Assembly (NCBI GenBank): GCA_035274225.1
Contig: DATEOK010000349.1
Location: forward strand, 1-34,437
DNA length: 34,437 bases
Direction of reading: 5' to 3'
Source of the DNA: Dongia_A sp035274225
Lineage (GTDB): Bacteria; Pseudomonadota; Alphaproteobacteria; Dongiales; Dongiaceae
In this document: piece by piece, positions 1 to 8,800 of the stretch
How positions within the stretch are numbered: the first letter of the stretch is position 1
How the letters are laid out: the number at the start of each line of letters is the position of its first letter
The notes under the pieces: model-generated
Databases searched by the model: none
Told to the model about the DNA's origin: nothing
The model's input: only the letters and a program-made list of their open reading frames with translations
Position numbers and translations under genes: made by a program

Positions 1-37
1 TGGCATCCATCTTACCGCAGTCGATGAACGCATAAAC

Positions 38-44
38 AAGGAGG
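38..44 (+). promoter_or_regulatory. Strong Shine-Dalgarno site
   Basis: AAGGAGG lies six bases before the ATG at 51 and fixes the start of the periplasmic binding protein gene. The rest of bases 1-50 shows no gene. Confidence 0.85.
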
Positions 45-50
45 CAAACG

Positions 51-1061
51 ATGCGTATGAAGACTTGGAGGGGCGCGGTTGCAGCAGCAGCGTTGTTGGC
101 GCTGTCGGCAGGCGCGGCGGAGGCGGCGGACAAGCTGACCCTACAACTGAAGTGGGTGACGCAGGCACAGTTCGCCGGCTATTTCGTGGCAAAGGACAAG
201 GGCTTCTATGACGAGGTCGGTCTCGACGTCACGATCAAGCCGGGCGGGCCGGACATCAACCCGAGCCAGGTGATCGCCGGCGGCGGCGCCGACGTGGTGG
301 TGGACTGGATGCCCTCGGCGCTGGCGACGCGCGAGAAGGGCGTGCCGCTGGTCAACATCGCCCAGGTGTTCCAGAAGTCGGGCATGATGCTGACCTGCCG
401 CAACGACAGCGGCGTCACCTCGCCGGACAAGTTCGCGGGCAAGACGCTCGGCGTCTGGTTCGGCGGCAACGAGTATCCGTTCCTCAACTGGATGGCCAAG
501 CTCGGCCTCAAGACCGACGGCAGCGCCGGCGGCGTGAAGGTGCTGAAGCAGGGCTTCAACGTCGACCCGCTGCTGCAGAAGCAGGCCGACTGCATCTCGA
601 CCATGACCTACAACGAGTATTGGCAGGTGATCGACGCCGGCATGAAGCCGGAGGAATTGACCACCTTCAAATACGAAGACCAGGGCGTCGCGACGCTCGA
701 GGACGGCCTCTACACGCTCGAGACCACGCTGCAGGACCCGGCGATGGTCGAGAAGCTGGCGAAGTTCCTGAAGGCCTCGATGAAGGGCTGGGACTATGCG
801 GTCGCCAACCCGGACGAGGCGGCGATGATCACGCTGGAGAATGACGAGACCGGCGCCCAGACCGAGAAGCACCAGAAGCGCATGATGGGCGAAATCGCCA
901 AGCTGGTCGGCACCAACCCGAAGGGCACTGGCTACCTCGATGAAGCGGCGTACGACCGCACCGTCGACACGCTGATGGGCGGCGGCTCCGATCCGGTCAT
1001 CAGCAAGAAGCCGGAAGGCGCGTTCACCCACGACGTGATCGAGAAGGCTCTGGCGATGTAA
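51..1061 (+). CDS. ABC transporter substrate-binding protein, NMT1/THI5-like
   Basis: This 336-residue protein is a periplasmic solute-binding component of an ABC importer. Residues 1-25 form a signal peptide (Arg/Lys start, Ala/Leu-rich core, AEA cleavage site). The mature part opens with the family signature LQLKWVTQAQFAGYFVAKDK and continues with GFYDEVGLDVTI, as in NMT1/THI5 proteins that bind thiamine-pyrimidine precursors, riboflavin, taurine or nucleobase-like ligands. Length is normal. No permease or ATPase gene follows, because a terminator sits directly downstream, so its partners are probably upstream and outside the window. The ligand cannot be deduced. The start is supported by a near-perfect ribosome binding site. 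Confidence 0.92.
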   Translation: MRMKTWRGAVAAAALLALSAGAAEAADKLTLQLKWVTQAQFAGYFVAKDKGFYDEVGLDVTIKPGGPDINPSQVIAGGGADVVVDWMPSALATREKGVPLVNIAQVFQKSGMMLTCRNDSGVTSPDKFAGKTLGVWFGGNEYPFLNWMAKLGLKTDGSAGGVKVLKQGFNVDPLLQKQADCISTMTYNEYWQVIDAGMKPEELTTFKYEDQGVATLEDGLYTLETTLQDPAMVEKLAKFLKASMKGWDYAVANPDEAAMITLENDETGAQTEKHQKRMMGEIAKLVGTNPKGTGYLDEAAYDRTVDTLMGGGSDPVISKKPEGAFTHDVIEKALAM

Positions 1062-1101
1062 CCTGGCGGGGAATGTCCTTTCCCGCTTGAACTGTCATGG
1101 G

Positions 1102-1136
1102 GGGCCGCCGGAGCCGATCTGGCGGCCCTGGCTTTT
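1102..1136 (+). terminator. Rho-independent terminator after the binding-protein gene
   Basis: GGGCCGCC (1102-1109) pairs perfectly with GGCGGCCC (1121-1128) around an 11-nt loop and is followed by TGGCTTTT. A weaker hairpin (GCGGGGAA/TTTCCCGC) lies just before it. It closes the upstream transcript and argues against the GTG at 1137 as start of the next gene. Confidence 0.8.
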
Positions 1137-1157
1137 GTGGGACAACCGAGCGGCACA

Positions 1158-1490
1158 ATGAAGATTCCAACATGCCCATTCACCGTCACCGACTGGTCCG
1201 GCTTCGAACCTACCGTTCATCGGGGCGAAACCGGCCTGGCCTATTGGCGGACGCTGACCATCGGTGACATCCGTGTTCGACATGTCGAATACACGCCGGG
1301 CTATCGCGCCGATCATTGGTGTGACAGAGGCCATATCCTGTATGTGCTGGAAGGCGAGATCATCAGCGAACTGAAAGACGGCCGCAGCTTCACGCTGTCG
1401 GCTGGAATGAGCTATCAGGTATCCGACCTTGGCGATCCGGCGCACCGATCGTCCGCGCCGAAGGGAGCCAAGCTGTTCATCGTGGACTAG
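1158..1490 (+). CDS. DHCW-motif cupin-fold protein
   Basis: This small single-domain cupin has 110 residues from the ATG at 1158. The central ADHWC segment followed by GHILYVLEGE and the late GMSYQVSD segment match the DHCW-motif cupin family. That family has a metal-site-like jelly-roll core and no established reaction. An in-frame GTG at 1137 would add seven residues, but it abuts the terminator tail and lacks a ribosome binding site. The MKIPTCPFTV opening is also the usual family start, so 1158 is preferred. It ends four bases before the phosphatase gene, so the two are probably cotranscribed. Confidence 0.85.
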   Translation: MKIPTCPFTVTDWSGFEPTVHRGETGLAYWRTLTIGDIRVRHVEYTPGYRADHWCDRGHILYVLEGEIISELKDGRSFTLSAGMSYQVSDLGDPAHRSSAPKGAKLFIVD

Positions 1491-1494
1491 GGTC

Positions 1495-2031
1495 ATGCAC
1501 TACACGTTCAACGAACTCGAATTGCCCGACGGTGGCCGGTTAGGGCTTGGCTGCTGTCCCGGCCATCGCCTGACACCGCCACCGCTGTCGGTCCAGCGCA
1601 TGCCTGGCACTCTCAAGGACGACCTGAAGCTGATCGCGGCCTGGAAGCCGGACGCGGTGCTGTCGCTGATGGAGGAGCCGGAACTGGCCTCGGTCGGCGC
1701 GCCGGTCACGGTGCTGGCGGAGGAGCTGAAGGGGCACGGTGTTGCTTGGCACCACCTGCCGATCTGCGACCTGGGTGCGCCGGACGAACGGTTCGAGACG
1801 GTCTGGGTCGATCTGTGGCCACGGCTCGACGTCCTGTTCCGGAACAAGGGGCGCGCCTTCATCCACTGCTACGCCGGCCTCGGCCGGACCGGAACGGTCG
1901 CAGCGCTGATCCTGATGCAATATGGGCAGAACGCGCGCGATGCGCTGAAGCTGGTGCGCGCGGCGCGGCCCGGCTCCATCCAGTCACTGGAGCAGGAGCA
2001 CTACCTGTCGCTGATCGGACGCCGCAGCTAG
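1495..2031 (+). CDS. Dual-specificity/tyrosine phosphatase-like protein
   Basis: This 178-residue cysteine-phosphatase-fold protein has the P-loop HCYAGLGRTG, with nucleophile Cys125 and phosphate-binding Arg131. The upstream Asp in PICDLGAPD (about residue 92) is placed like the general acid. It therefore appears catalytically intact and resembles small bacterial dual-specificity phosphatases that dephosphorylate proteins or small phospho-metabolites; the substrate is unknown. The ATG at 1495 lies four bases after the cupin stop. Its stop interlocks with that of the opposing gene: the tetranucleotide CTAG at 2028-2031 provides TAG stops on both strands. Confidence 0.85.
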   Translation: MHYTFNELELPDGGRLGLGCCPGHRLTPPPLSVQRMPGTLKDDLKLIAAWKPDAVLSLMEEPELASVGAPVTVLAEELKGHGVAWHHLPICDLGAPDERFETVWVDLWPRLDVLFRNKGRAFIHCYAGLGRTGTVAALILMQYGQNARDALKLVRAARPGSIQSLEQEHYLSLIGRRS

Positions 2032-2942
2032 ACCGTCTCGGTCCTTTTCAGCACGGCGTTGAACACCGTCTTCGGCACGCGCACCCGCTCATCCTTCTCA
2101 TCGAGTGCGCGCAGCTCTTGATGCGATGCATCAGGCTGCACCGTGAGCGCGGCGAGGCGGTCGAAGAAGGCGAGCTGCCCGGCATCGAGCTCCTGGCCCT
2201 GATGGGGCATCACGCCCCAGCAATCCCACGGCAGCATTTCCATCTTGCCCAGCGCGGCCACGTCGCGGACCAGGGACGCGGCGATGAACCACGAGCCGCG
2301 CAGGTCGCCGACGAAGATGCCGAACTTCCCGGGGTCGACCTTGCCGCTGCGGCACAGGGTCCAGGCATCGGTTGACTGAAGGAACTGGTCGCGCGGCACG
2401 TCCAGCGGGTCGAACTGGAACTTCAGCGCGCCGCGCCAGACCGCGTCGAGCTGCGGGTCGAGCTGGACCCAGCGCGCGTCGTCTGCGTTCCAGTATTCGC
2501 ACAGCACATGGTCCTCGAACCAGGGCGGATTGAAGAATGCGCCGAAGCCGCAGCGATAGCGCGCGGGGATGCCCTTGGCCTGCAGCATGGCCGTCATCAG
2601 CAGGGCAAAGTGATGGCAGACGCCCACCACGCGCTTCTCCGGCGGCCGTGCAAGGGTGAGCGGGCGGTCGTCGAGCGCCAGGATCTGATCCAGGATCCGG
2701 TCGGCAGCGCGAATATGCGATTCCACGGTGCGCCGTTCCGGGACCTTGAAGCCGTAGGCGTCCGCCATGTACTGGTGGATCGCGAGGCCCTGGATGACTT
2801 CAGCAAGCGAGGCAACATCGCCGGGCAGTTTCGCCAACGCTGCCGCATGACGGCCAGGGGCGGTCATCGGCCCGGGCTGCGCGTAGAACTCCAGAACCGC
2901 CGGCGATCCGGCTTCGCGTGGCTTGGCGCGTTGCTGCTTCAT
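2028..2942 (-). CDS. Transglutaminase-like superfamily protein
   Basis: This 304-residue cytoplasmic protein has a papain-fold transglutaminase-like core. The catalytic triad is visible as Cys109 (GVCHHFALL), His145 (FEDHVLCEYW) and Asp162 (VQLDPQLD). Family members act as peptidases, amidases or cross-linking enzymes. No signal peptide is present. It is the last gene of the leftward operon, starting eight bases after the GFA-like gene. The stop codon overlaps that of the convergent phosphatase gene, so no separate terminator fits between them. The substrate is unknown. Confidence 0.8.
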   Translation of the reverse strand: MKQQRAKPREAGSPAVLEFYAQPGPMTAPGRHAAALAKLPGDVASLAEVIQGLAIHQYMADAYGFKVPERRTVESHIRAADRILDQILALDDRPLTLARPPEKRVVGVCHHFALLMTAMLQAKGIPARYRCGFGAFFNPPWFEDHVLCEYWNADDARWVQLDPQLDAVWRGALKFQFDPLDVPRDQFLQSTDAWTLCRSGKVDPGKFGIFVGDLRGSWFIAASLVRDVAALGKMEMLPWDCWGVMPHQGQELDAGQLAFFDRLAALTVQPDASHQELRALDEKDERVRVPKTVFNAVLKRTETV

Positions 2943-2949
2943 GGCTGCC

Positions 2950-3357
2950 TCACAGGTGCGATGTCACGGCGGGCGCCCGGACCCAGTGATCGTGCCGGCC
3001 GTCCTCGTAATGCACCGGCGCGGCGGCCAGTTCCTCGGCGGCGGCGTCATCGAGGCAGGCGACATTGACCGCGTAGAAGTGGCCGCCCAGCTCCTTCACG
3101 TTGGCGTGGCCGAACGGCTTGGTGCCGCAGTGCTTGCAGAACTGGTGATGGATGGTATGGCTGCCGAACTGATAGTCGGCCAGCGCCTCCTGGCCCTTCA
3201 CCAGCCGGAAGGAGGGCGCCATGACGATCGCTTTCCAGAAACGGCCCTTGCCGCAGGCGGAGCAATTGCACTTGCTGGTACCCTTGGCGAGGTCGAGCTC
3301 GCATTCGAAGCGGACCGCGCCGCAGTGGCAGCTGCCGTGATAGGTCTTCTGCGTCAT
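2950..3357 (-). CDS. GFA/CENP-V-type zinc-binding protein
   Basis: This 135-residue protein is of the GFA (glutathione-dependent formaldehyde-activating-like, Mss4-fold) family. Zinc ligands are visible as C10 and C12 (SCHCGAVRF), C30, C32 and C35 (CNCSAC) and C74 and C77 (FCKHCG). Despite the family name, most members have no proven formaldehyde activity. The ATG at 3357 shares its A with the TGA of the upstream AHSA1 gene, which indicates translational coupling. A longer upstream reading would run into that gene and is not favoured. Confidence 0.88.
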   Translation of the reverse strand: MTQKTYHGSCHCGAVRFECELDLAKGTSKCNCSACGKGRFWKAIVMAPSFRLVKGQEALADYQFGSHTIHHQFCKHCGTKPFGHANVKELGGHFYAVNVACLDDAAAEELAAAPVHYEDGRHDHWVRAPAVTSHL

Positions 3358-3827
3358 CAACGCCCACCGGCGAGGAACTGTGCCAGACGATCGAAGCACT
3401 CGCTCCAGCCGTCGTTGTGGGAGTCGCGCTCGCTGATGGATTCGAAGAACGCCTGTCGGAAAGTCATGCGGGTCTTATCCCTTTGCTCGGCAAAGGTAAT
3501 GGTAACCAGGTTCTCGCGCCCGCGCTCGCCTTCCTCTTCCCACGAGAAGGTGAAGACGATCCGCTCCGGCGCGACGATCTCTCGATAGATCCCGCGCATC
3601 CAGTATTCCTTGCCCTCCGCCGAGCGGATGCAGGCGCGGTAGCCGCCGCCGACGCGGAAGTCGATCTTGCAGGACGGACAGGTGAACTCCTTGGGCCCGA
3701 ACCAGCGGGCGGCATGCTCCGCCTTGCTCCAGGCCTTGAACACCAGCGCGCGCGGCGCGTCAAAGGTGCGGGTGATGACAAGCTCGTGCTGAGCCATCGC
3801 ATTGGTCGCGCTTGCGGTCGCAGCCAT
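3357..3827 (-). CDS. SRPBCC/AHSA1-family protein (second copy)
   Basis: This 156-residue START-like protein has the hallmark ITRTFDAPRALVFKAWSKAEHAARWFGP opening strand and helix and the C-terminal DGWSECFDRLAQFL helix. The family forms a helix-grip fold with a hydrophobic pocket, and ligands are generally unknown. It carries an unusual inserted CPSC motif where the sister copy in this operon has a normal loop, so it may bind a metal. It lies three bases after the small membrane protein gene and overlaps the GFA gene by one base. It is clearly homologous to the 4903-5379 product but divergent. Confidence 0.88.
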   Translation of the reverse strand: MAATASATNAMAQHELVITRTFDAPRALVFKAWSKAEHAARWFGPKEFTCPSCKIDFRVGGGYRACIRSAEGKEYWMRGIYREIVAPERIVFTFSWEEEGERGRENLVTITFAEQRDKTRMTFRQAFFESISERDSHNDGWSECFDRLAQFLAGGR

Positions 3828-3830
3828 GAT

Positions 3831-4091
3831 CTACTCCTTGATGCTTGTACTATCGGCCGCCGATCCGCTGCACAGGGGCAGGGGACCGGTCGGCAAGGTG
3901 CTGTCGGCGGCATGGGCCGCATGGTCGAAATAGTGCGCCGTAGTGAAACCGCCGACGGCCACGATCATCGCTGCCGCCGCTCCGGCCAGGGCCAATTGCG
4001 CGGCTGGGCGTCCGGCGAAGAAATGCCGGATTCGCCGCCAGCCAATCGCTCCCGTCGCGACCGCCGCGACACCCACGGCGCAGCACAGCAT
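3831..4091 (-). CDS. Small two-helix membrane protein, unknown function
   Basis: This 86-residue protein follows the DUF899 stop after 11 bases, with AGAGA as a possible ribosome binding site before the ATG at 4091. Two hydrophobic segments (about residues 2-17 and 31-49) suggest an inner-membrane hairpin. A CC pair lies at residues 3-4, a His/Asp-rich stretch (HYFDHAAHAAD) follows the second helix, and one more Cys lies near the C-terminus. I do not recognise the family. The tight spacing on both sides supports expression as part of the operon. Metal or thiol chemistry is only a guess from the residues. Confidence 0.65.
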   Translation of the reverse strand: MLCCAVGVAAVATGAIGWRRIRHFFAGRPAAQLALAGAAAAMIVAVGGFTTAHYFDHAAHAADSTLPTGPLPLCSGSAADSTSIKE

Positions 4092-4102
4092 GCCGGGTCT
4101 CT

Positions 4103-4888
4103 CTACTCGGCCGCCGCGCCGTGACAGCAACCGGCTTTCTGCTCGGCCGGTACCCAGCGGCCGATTGCGCTGACATGGCCAGGGGCGCCATAGCGGTCGT
4201 GGTGCCGCACCCAGTCGGCCAGGCTGTGGTTCGGTCCGTTCTCGTTGCGGCCGTTCGGCGTCAGGTCGAGCAGGACATAGGTGCCGAGCCGCTCCTCGGC
4301 GCCGCGGCCGAAGGTCGAGTAGGTGTGGTAGATCGTGCCGTCCTCCGCCTTGCAGAACACGCTGAGGCCGGACAGGTCTTCGAGCGGCAAGGGACCGGCA
4401 CGGTAGTTGTAGACGGCGGTGCCGCCGCCGATCTGCGTCGGCGTGAAGGAGACATTGAAGTCGTAGTTGAAGTCGCTGCCGAACGACGAGACCCAGCGGA
4501 AGCGCCAGCCCATGCGCTGCTTGAACGTCTCGATCTCGTCCAGCGGCGCGCGGGCGACGGCAACGTAGGACACGTCGTGATGCTCGAGATGCACCAGCGC
4601 GGCGTCGGCATGGTCGGATTCGAACGAACAGCCGACGCATCCTTCCTTCTGGCCCGGCGCCAGCATGAAATGCTTGACGATGAGCTGGCTGCGGCCGTCG
4701 AACAGGTCGGCGAGGCTCTGCCTGCCCGACGGCGTATCGAACATGTAGGTCTTGTCGACCTTGACCCATGGCAGGTCGCGGCGCTCGGCGCTCAGCTGGT
4801 CGCGCAGCTTCGTCATCTCCTTTTCCTTGGCGAGGAGGGCGGTGCGTTCCTGGAGCCACTGGTCGCGCGATACGATGCGATGCTGCAT
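4103..4888 (-). CDS. DUF899 thioredoxin-like family protein
   Basis: This 261-residue DUF899 protein has a thioredoxin-related fold. The CxxC-type motif is at Cys84/Cys87 (QKEGCVGCSFESDH), where thioredoxin-like proteins carry their active site. Other family signatures are the MGWRFRWVSSFGSDFNYDF block and the YVLLDLTPNGRNE segment. The C-terminus adds a CCHG motif. Members often sit beside ArsR and AHSA1 genes, as here. The biochemical role is unestablished; redox activity is inferred from the fold and cysteines. It starts 14 bases after the upstream AHSA1 gene. Confidence 0.88.
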   Translation of the reverse strand: MQHRIVSRDQWLQERTALLAKEKEMTKLRDQLSAERRDLPWVKVDKTYMFDTPSGRQSLADLFDGRSQLIVKHFMLAPGQKEGCVGCSFESDHADAALVHLEHHDVSYVAVARAPLDEIETFKQRMGWRFRWVSSFGSDFNYDFNVSFTPTQIGGGTAVYNYRAGPLPLEDLSGLSVFCKAEDGTIYHTYSTFGRGAEERLGTYVLLDLTPNGRNENGPNHSLADWVRHHDRYGAPGHVSAIGRWVPAEQKAGCCHGAAAE

Positions 4889-4902
4889 GGTCGGGTCTCC
4901 TG

Positions 4903-5379
4903 TCAGAGGGTTGCGAGATATTCGTTGAGGGAGTCGAACGAGCTGCTCCAGCCGCCGCGATGCAGATCACAGGCCGTGACGGATTCGAACAGGGTCTGCT
5001 TGAGGGTGAGCTTGGTCTTGCCGTCCTGCTCGGCGAAGGTCAGCGTCACGGTGGTGTCGTGCTTGGGCGAGCCGTCGGGATTCTCCCAGGCGTAGGTGAA
5101 GACCAGCTTCTCGGGCGGCGCTACCTCGTGATAGGTGCCGTGTGCCCAATGTTCGGTATTCTCCGGGGAGCGCACGCCGAAGCGGTAGCTGCCGCCGACG
5201 CGTACGTCGGTCTTGTACGTCATGAGCGTGTAGCCGCGCGGGCCCCACCAGCGCGCCAGATGCTCGGGCTGCGTCCATACCTTGAAGAGCAGGGCGCGCG
5301 GCGCGTCGAAGATGCGAGTGAGGACGAGGGTCCGTTCCTCGATCTCCTGATGGCTTGGAGCGCTATTTGCGGGGGCCAT
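4903..5379 (-). CDS. SRPBCC/AHSA1-family protein (first copy)
   Basis: This 158-residue helix-grip protein has the motif LTRIFDAPRALLFKVWTQPEHLARWWGP and the closing GGWSSSFDSLNEYL helix. The AHSA1 subfamily is very often encoded directly after an ArsR regulator that controls it. Its start lies inside the 3' end of arsR (17-nt overlap), which implies translational coupling. The ligand is unknown. It differs from the second copy in lacking the CPSC insertion. Confidence 0.9.
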   Translation of the reverse strand: MAPANSAPSHQEIEERTLVLTRIFDAPRALLFKVWTQPEHLARWWGPRGYTLMTYKTDVRVGGSYRFGVRSPENTEHWAHGTYHEVAPPEKLVFTYAWENPDGSPKHDTTVTLTFAEQDGKTKLTLKQTLFESVTACDLHRGGWSSSFDSLNEYLATL

Positions 5380-5713
5380 GTTTCTTTTCCTTGCCTTGCA
5401 GTTCCTTCAGGTACTCGTCCAGGCGGTCGAAGCTCTGCTCCCAGAAGCGTCGATACTGCTCAACCCAGTCGGCGATGTCCTTGAGTGGTCCGGCCTGCAA
5501 CATGCAGGGCCGCCACTGCGCCTCGCGACCGCGCGCGATCAGGCCGGCGCGCTCCAGCACCTTGAGATGCTTGGAGACGGCGGGCAGGCTCATCTCGAAC
5601 GGCTCCGCCAATTCGTTGACCGAAGCCTCACCCAAAGTGAGGCGCGCCAGGATCGCCCGCCGGGTCGGGTCGGCGAGGGCAGAGAAGGTGGCGCTGAGGC
5701 GGTCTGGGGTCAT
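5363..5713 (-). CDS. ArsR/SmtB-family transcriptional repressor
   Basis: This 116-residue winged-helix protein has a typical ArsR start (FSALADPTRRAILARL) and recognition helix (SLPAVSKHLKVLERAGLI). No CxC-type metal-sensing motif is present, so it belongs with the AHSA1-associated ArsR proteins rather than the arsenic or zinc sensors. It is the first gene of the seven-gene operon and probably represses it, since an operator-like site lies just upstream of its start. The inducing signal is unknown. Confidence 0.92.
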   Translation of the reverse strand: MTPDRLSATFSALADPTRRAILARLTLGEASVNELAEPFEMSLPAVSKHLKVLERAGLIARGREAQWRPCMLQAGPLKDIADWVEQYRRFWEQSFDRLDEYLKELQGKEKKHGPRK

Positions 5714-5721
5714 TCTCGATA

Positions 5722-5777
5722 AACCATCCAGTTAAATAACTATTTGGTTAAATACAGCGCATAGGGCCGTTTGTCAA
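5722..5777 (-). promoter_or_regulatory. Promoter and putative ArsR operator for the arsR-AHSA1 operon
   Basis: On the minus strand, TTGACA (5772-5777) is followed after exactly 17 bases by TATTTA (5749-5754) as a possible -10. Overlapping and downstream of the -10 is TTAACCAAATAGTTAT (5736-5751), an imperfect dyad AACCA-AA-TAGTT. A second related half-site pair, AACTGGATGGTT, lies at 5722-5733. AHSA1-linked ArsR proteins commonly use AACCA/TGGTT-type sites (family knowledge), so autorepression is likely. Confidence 0.65.
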
Positions 5778-5815
5778 GCCAGCGCTAATAGGCCGAAAAA
5801 TCAGGTACTTGGTCG

Positions 5816-8800
5816 CTAGACGAGGAAGTTGGCGGTGTCGGTCTGGGTTAGGCTGACGTTGAGCAGCGTCACGACCGTGACGGCGGGGTTGCCGCCGGCG
5901 CCGTCGGCGTCGATCTGGATCAACGTGTTGGCGCCGTTCGGCGTGAAGCTCAACACGCCATCGCCGAACGGATTAGCGCCGCCATAGCCGGCATCAGCCA
6001 GGATATCGCGGAGATCCAGTACGTCACCGCTCGCGCCCTTGGCGAAATCGCTGATGGTGTCGCCAACGTCGGTCAGCAGGTTGTAGTCGAAGCTGTCCCT
6101 GCCGGTGCCGCCAGTGAGCCGGTCGATGCCCTCTCCGCCGGTGAGCGTGTCGTTGCCGGCGGCGCCGTTCAGCGTGTTGTCACCATCGTTGCCGGTGATG
6201 ACGTTGGCGAGCGCGTTGCCGGTGCCGGCGATCTTGCCGATGCCGGTCAGCTCCAGGTTCTCGACATTGATGCGGCTGGCGAGCGAGTAGGTAATGGAAC
6301 TCTGCACCAAGTCGGTGCCGCCGCCGGCCGCTTCGATGACGGTGTCACCGAGGGCGTCGACGACGTAGGTGTCGTCGCCCTTGCCGCCGGTCATGGCATC
6401 GTTGCCGGCGCCGCCGTCGAGGATGTTGGCGCCGGTATTGCCAAGCAGCGTGTTTTTGAGCGTGTTGCCGGTCGCATCGATGTTGTCGGAGCCGAGCAGG
6501 GTCAGCTTCTCGACATTGGCGCCGAGCCCGAACGACACCGTGCTGCGCACCAGGTCGATGCCGCCGGCCGCTCCAGCGATCGTCTCGATCACCTGGTCGC
6601 CGTCATCGTCGACGTCGTAGGTATCGGCGCCCTTTCCGCCCTCGAGGATATCGGCGCCTTTGTCGCCATTGAGCGTGTTGGCACCGTCGTTGCCGACGAG
6701 ATGGTTGATACCGACATTGCCGGTCACGTTGATCGCGGCGGCGCCGACCAGGGTCGCGTCCTCGATGAAACCGCCGCCGAGCGTGGCGAGGTTGACGCTG
6801 ATACTGGCACGTACCAGGTCGGCAGCGTCCGCATTGCCGTCCTCGTCGATCTTGTCACCCGCCGCGTTGACGACATAGAGGTCGTCGCCGGCACCGCCTT
6901 TCATCAGGTCGTTGCCGAGGCCGCCGTCCAACGAGTCCTTGCCGAGGCCGCCAGCGAGGGTGTCGTTGCCGCCGTTGCCGAGGAGCGTGTCGTTGCCGCT
7001 TGCACCGTCCAGGCTGTCGGCCCCGCTGCCGCCGGAAACGCGGTTGTCGGAACCGTTCCCGGCGAAGGTCCAGGCGGCGGTGCCGGTAAAGGCGTAGTGC
7101 TCGATTCCCGCGATCGCGGCCAGCAGCACGCTCGCGCTCTTCACCTCGTCGCCAATGTCGGCGTTGCCTTGCTCGTCGACCACGTCGCCTGCTTGGTCGA
7201 CGATATAGACATCGTTCCCGGCGCCGCCGCGCAACGTGTCGTTGCCGGCGCGGCCGTCGAGACTGTTGGCGAGTGCATTGCCGGTGAGCAGGTTGCCGAG
7301 GGCATTGCCGGTGGCATTGACGGCTGCGCCGGTCAGGGTGAGGTTTTCGACCTGCGCCCGCGTCGCCAGGCTGAAGGTGAGGGCGCTTTCCACCGTGTCG
7401 ATGCCGTTGCCGGCCGTCTCGGTGACGACATCGCCTGCGGAGTCCACAACGTAGGTATCGTCGCCGCCGCCGCCGGCCATGGCATCCTTGCCGGCGCCGC
7501 CATCCAGCCGGTTGTTGCCGGAGTTCCCAACGAGGGTGTTGTTCAGTTCGTTGCCGGTTGCGTTGATATCGCCTTTGTCGGTCAGAGTGAGCTTTTCGAG
7601 ATTGGCGTCGAGGGTGAAGGTGACGGATGACCGGACGAGGTCTATACCGCCTGCCGCCTTGGCATTGGTCTCGACGACCTTGTCGTTGCCATCGTCCACG
7701 ACATAGGTATCGCTGCCGTCGCCGCCGCTGAGCGTGTCCGCTCCCCCGCGGCCATCGAGGAGGTTTGCCGCCTTGTTGCCGGTGAGGGTGTTGGCACCGC
7801 CATTGCCGAAGGCCTTCAGTGCGCCTGCGCCAAGCAAGGTCGCACGCTCGATCGCCCCACCGCCCAGCGAGGCGAGATCGACGGTGATGATGCTGCGCAC
7901 GGCATCGTCTGTGTCGAGATTGGCTTCCTCGCTGATCTGGTCGCCGGCGGTGTCGATGGCGTAGGTGTCGTTGCCGGCGCCGCCTTTCAACGTGTCCTTG
8001 CCCGCGCCCCCGTCGAGCGAGTCATTGCCCCCGAAGCCTTGCAGGGAGTCGTTGCCGCCAGCACCGGCCAGGACGTTGACGCCGCCGTTGCCGGCGATTG
8101 CATTGCCGAGGGCGTTGCCGGTGCCGTCGATGTTGTCGGAACCTGCAAGCGTCAGGTTCTCCACCATGCCCAGCAGGCGCGCCGAGTTGGCGAGGCTGAA
8201 GCTGATCGATGACTGGACTGTGTCGATGCCGCCGGAGCCGGCGACGGACTCGTTGACGATGTCGCCGCCATCGGCGATGTAGGTGTCATCGCCCGCGCCG
8301 CCGCGCATGTTGTCGTTGCCGGCGCCGCCGGTCAGCGCGTCGTTGCCTTGAGCGCCGATCAAGGTGTCGTTGCCGACACCACCGAACAGGCTGTCGTCAC
8401 CGATGCCGCCGTCAATCATGTCGGCGGCGTCACCGGCGGCAGGACCCGGATCCAACCGGTAGATCGCGCCGCCAAACGTGACGGCGTAAAGATTGCCGGC
8501 ATTGTCGGTCCCGAAGGAGGAGATGAAGCTGAGGTTGGCGCCCACGATCTGTGCGGTGCGATCGACGGCATCCTCGGCCAGCACGCCATTCGTCATGCGA
8601 AGCGTGAACACGCGCCCGCTGGCAAAATCGGTGAAGAAGTACGCACCTTCCAGGCCGGGCGCCGGCCCGCGATAGACGTAGCCGCCGGTGATGCTCCGTC
8701 CGACGTCGCGATCATAGTCGAACACCGGGTTGGTCAAGCCCGGTGGATTCGGTGGTCCGCTCGGACCTTGGATCTTGCCTTCGCGAAAGTCCCAGCCGTA

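Noticed and set aside
1137..1157. GTG at 1137 as start of the cupin gene
   Set aside because: It abuts the terminator tail, lacks a ribosome binding site, and extends beyond the usual family N-terminus.
6701..7630. Plus-strand ORF of 309 residues opposite the RTX repeats
   Set aside because: It mirrors the periodic repeat DNA and has no recognisable domain.
6105..8282. CRISPR-like periodicity
   Set aside because: The repeats are in-frame RTX codon repeats with no identical spacers-and-repeats pattern, and no cas genes are present.
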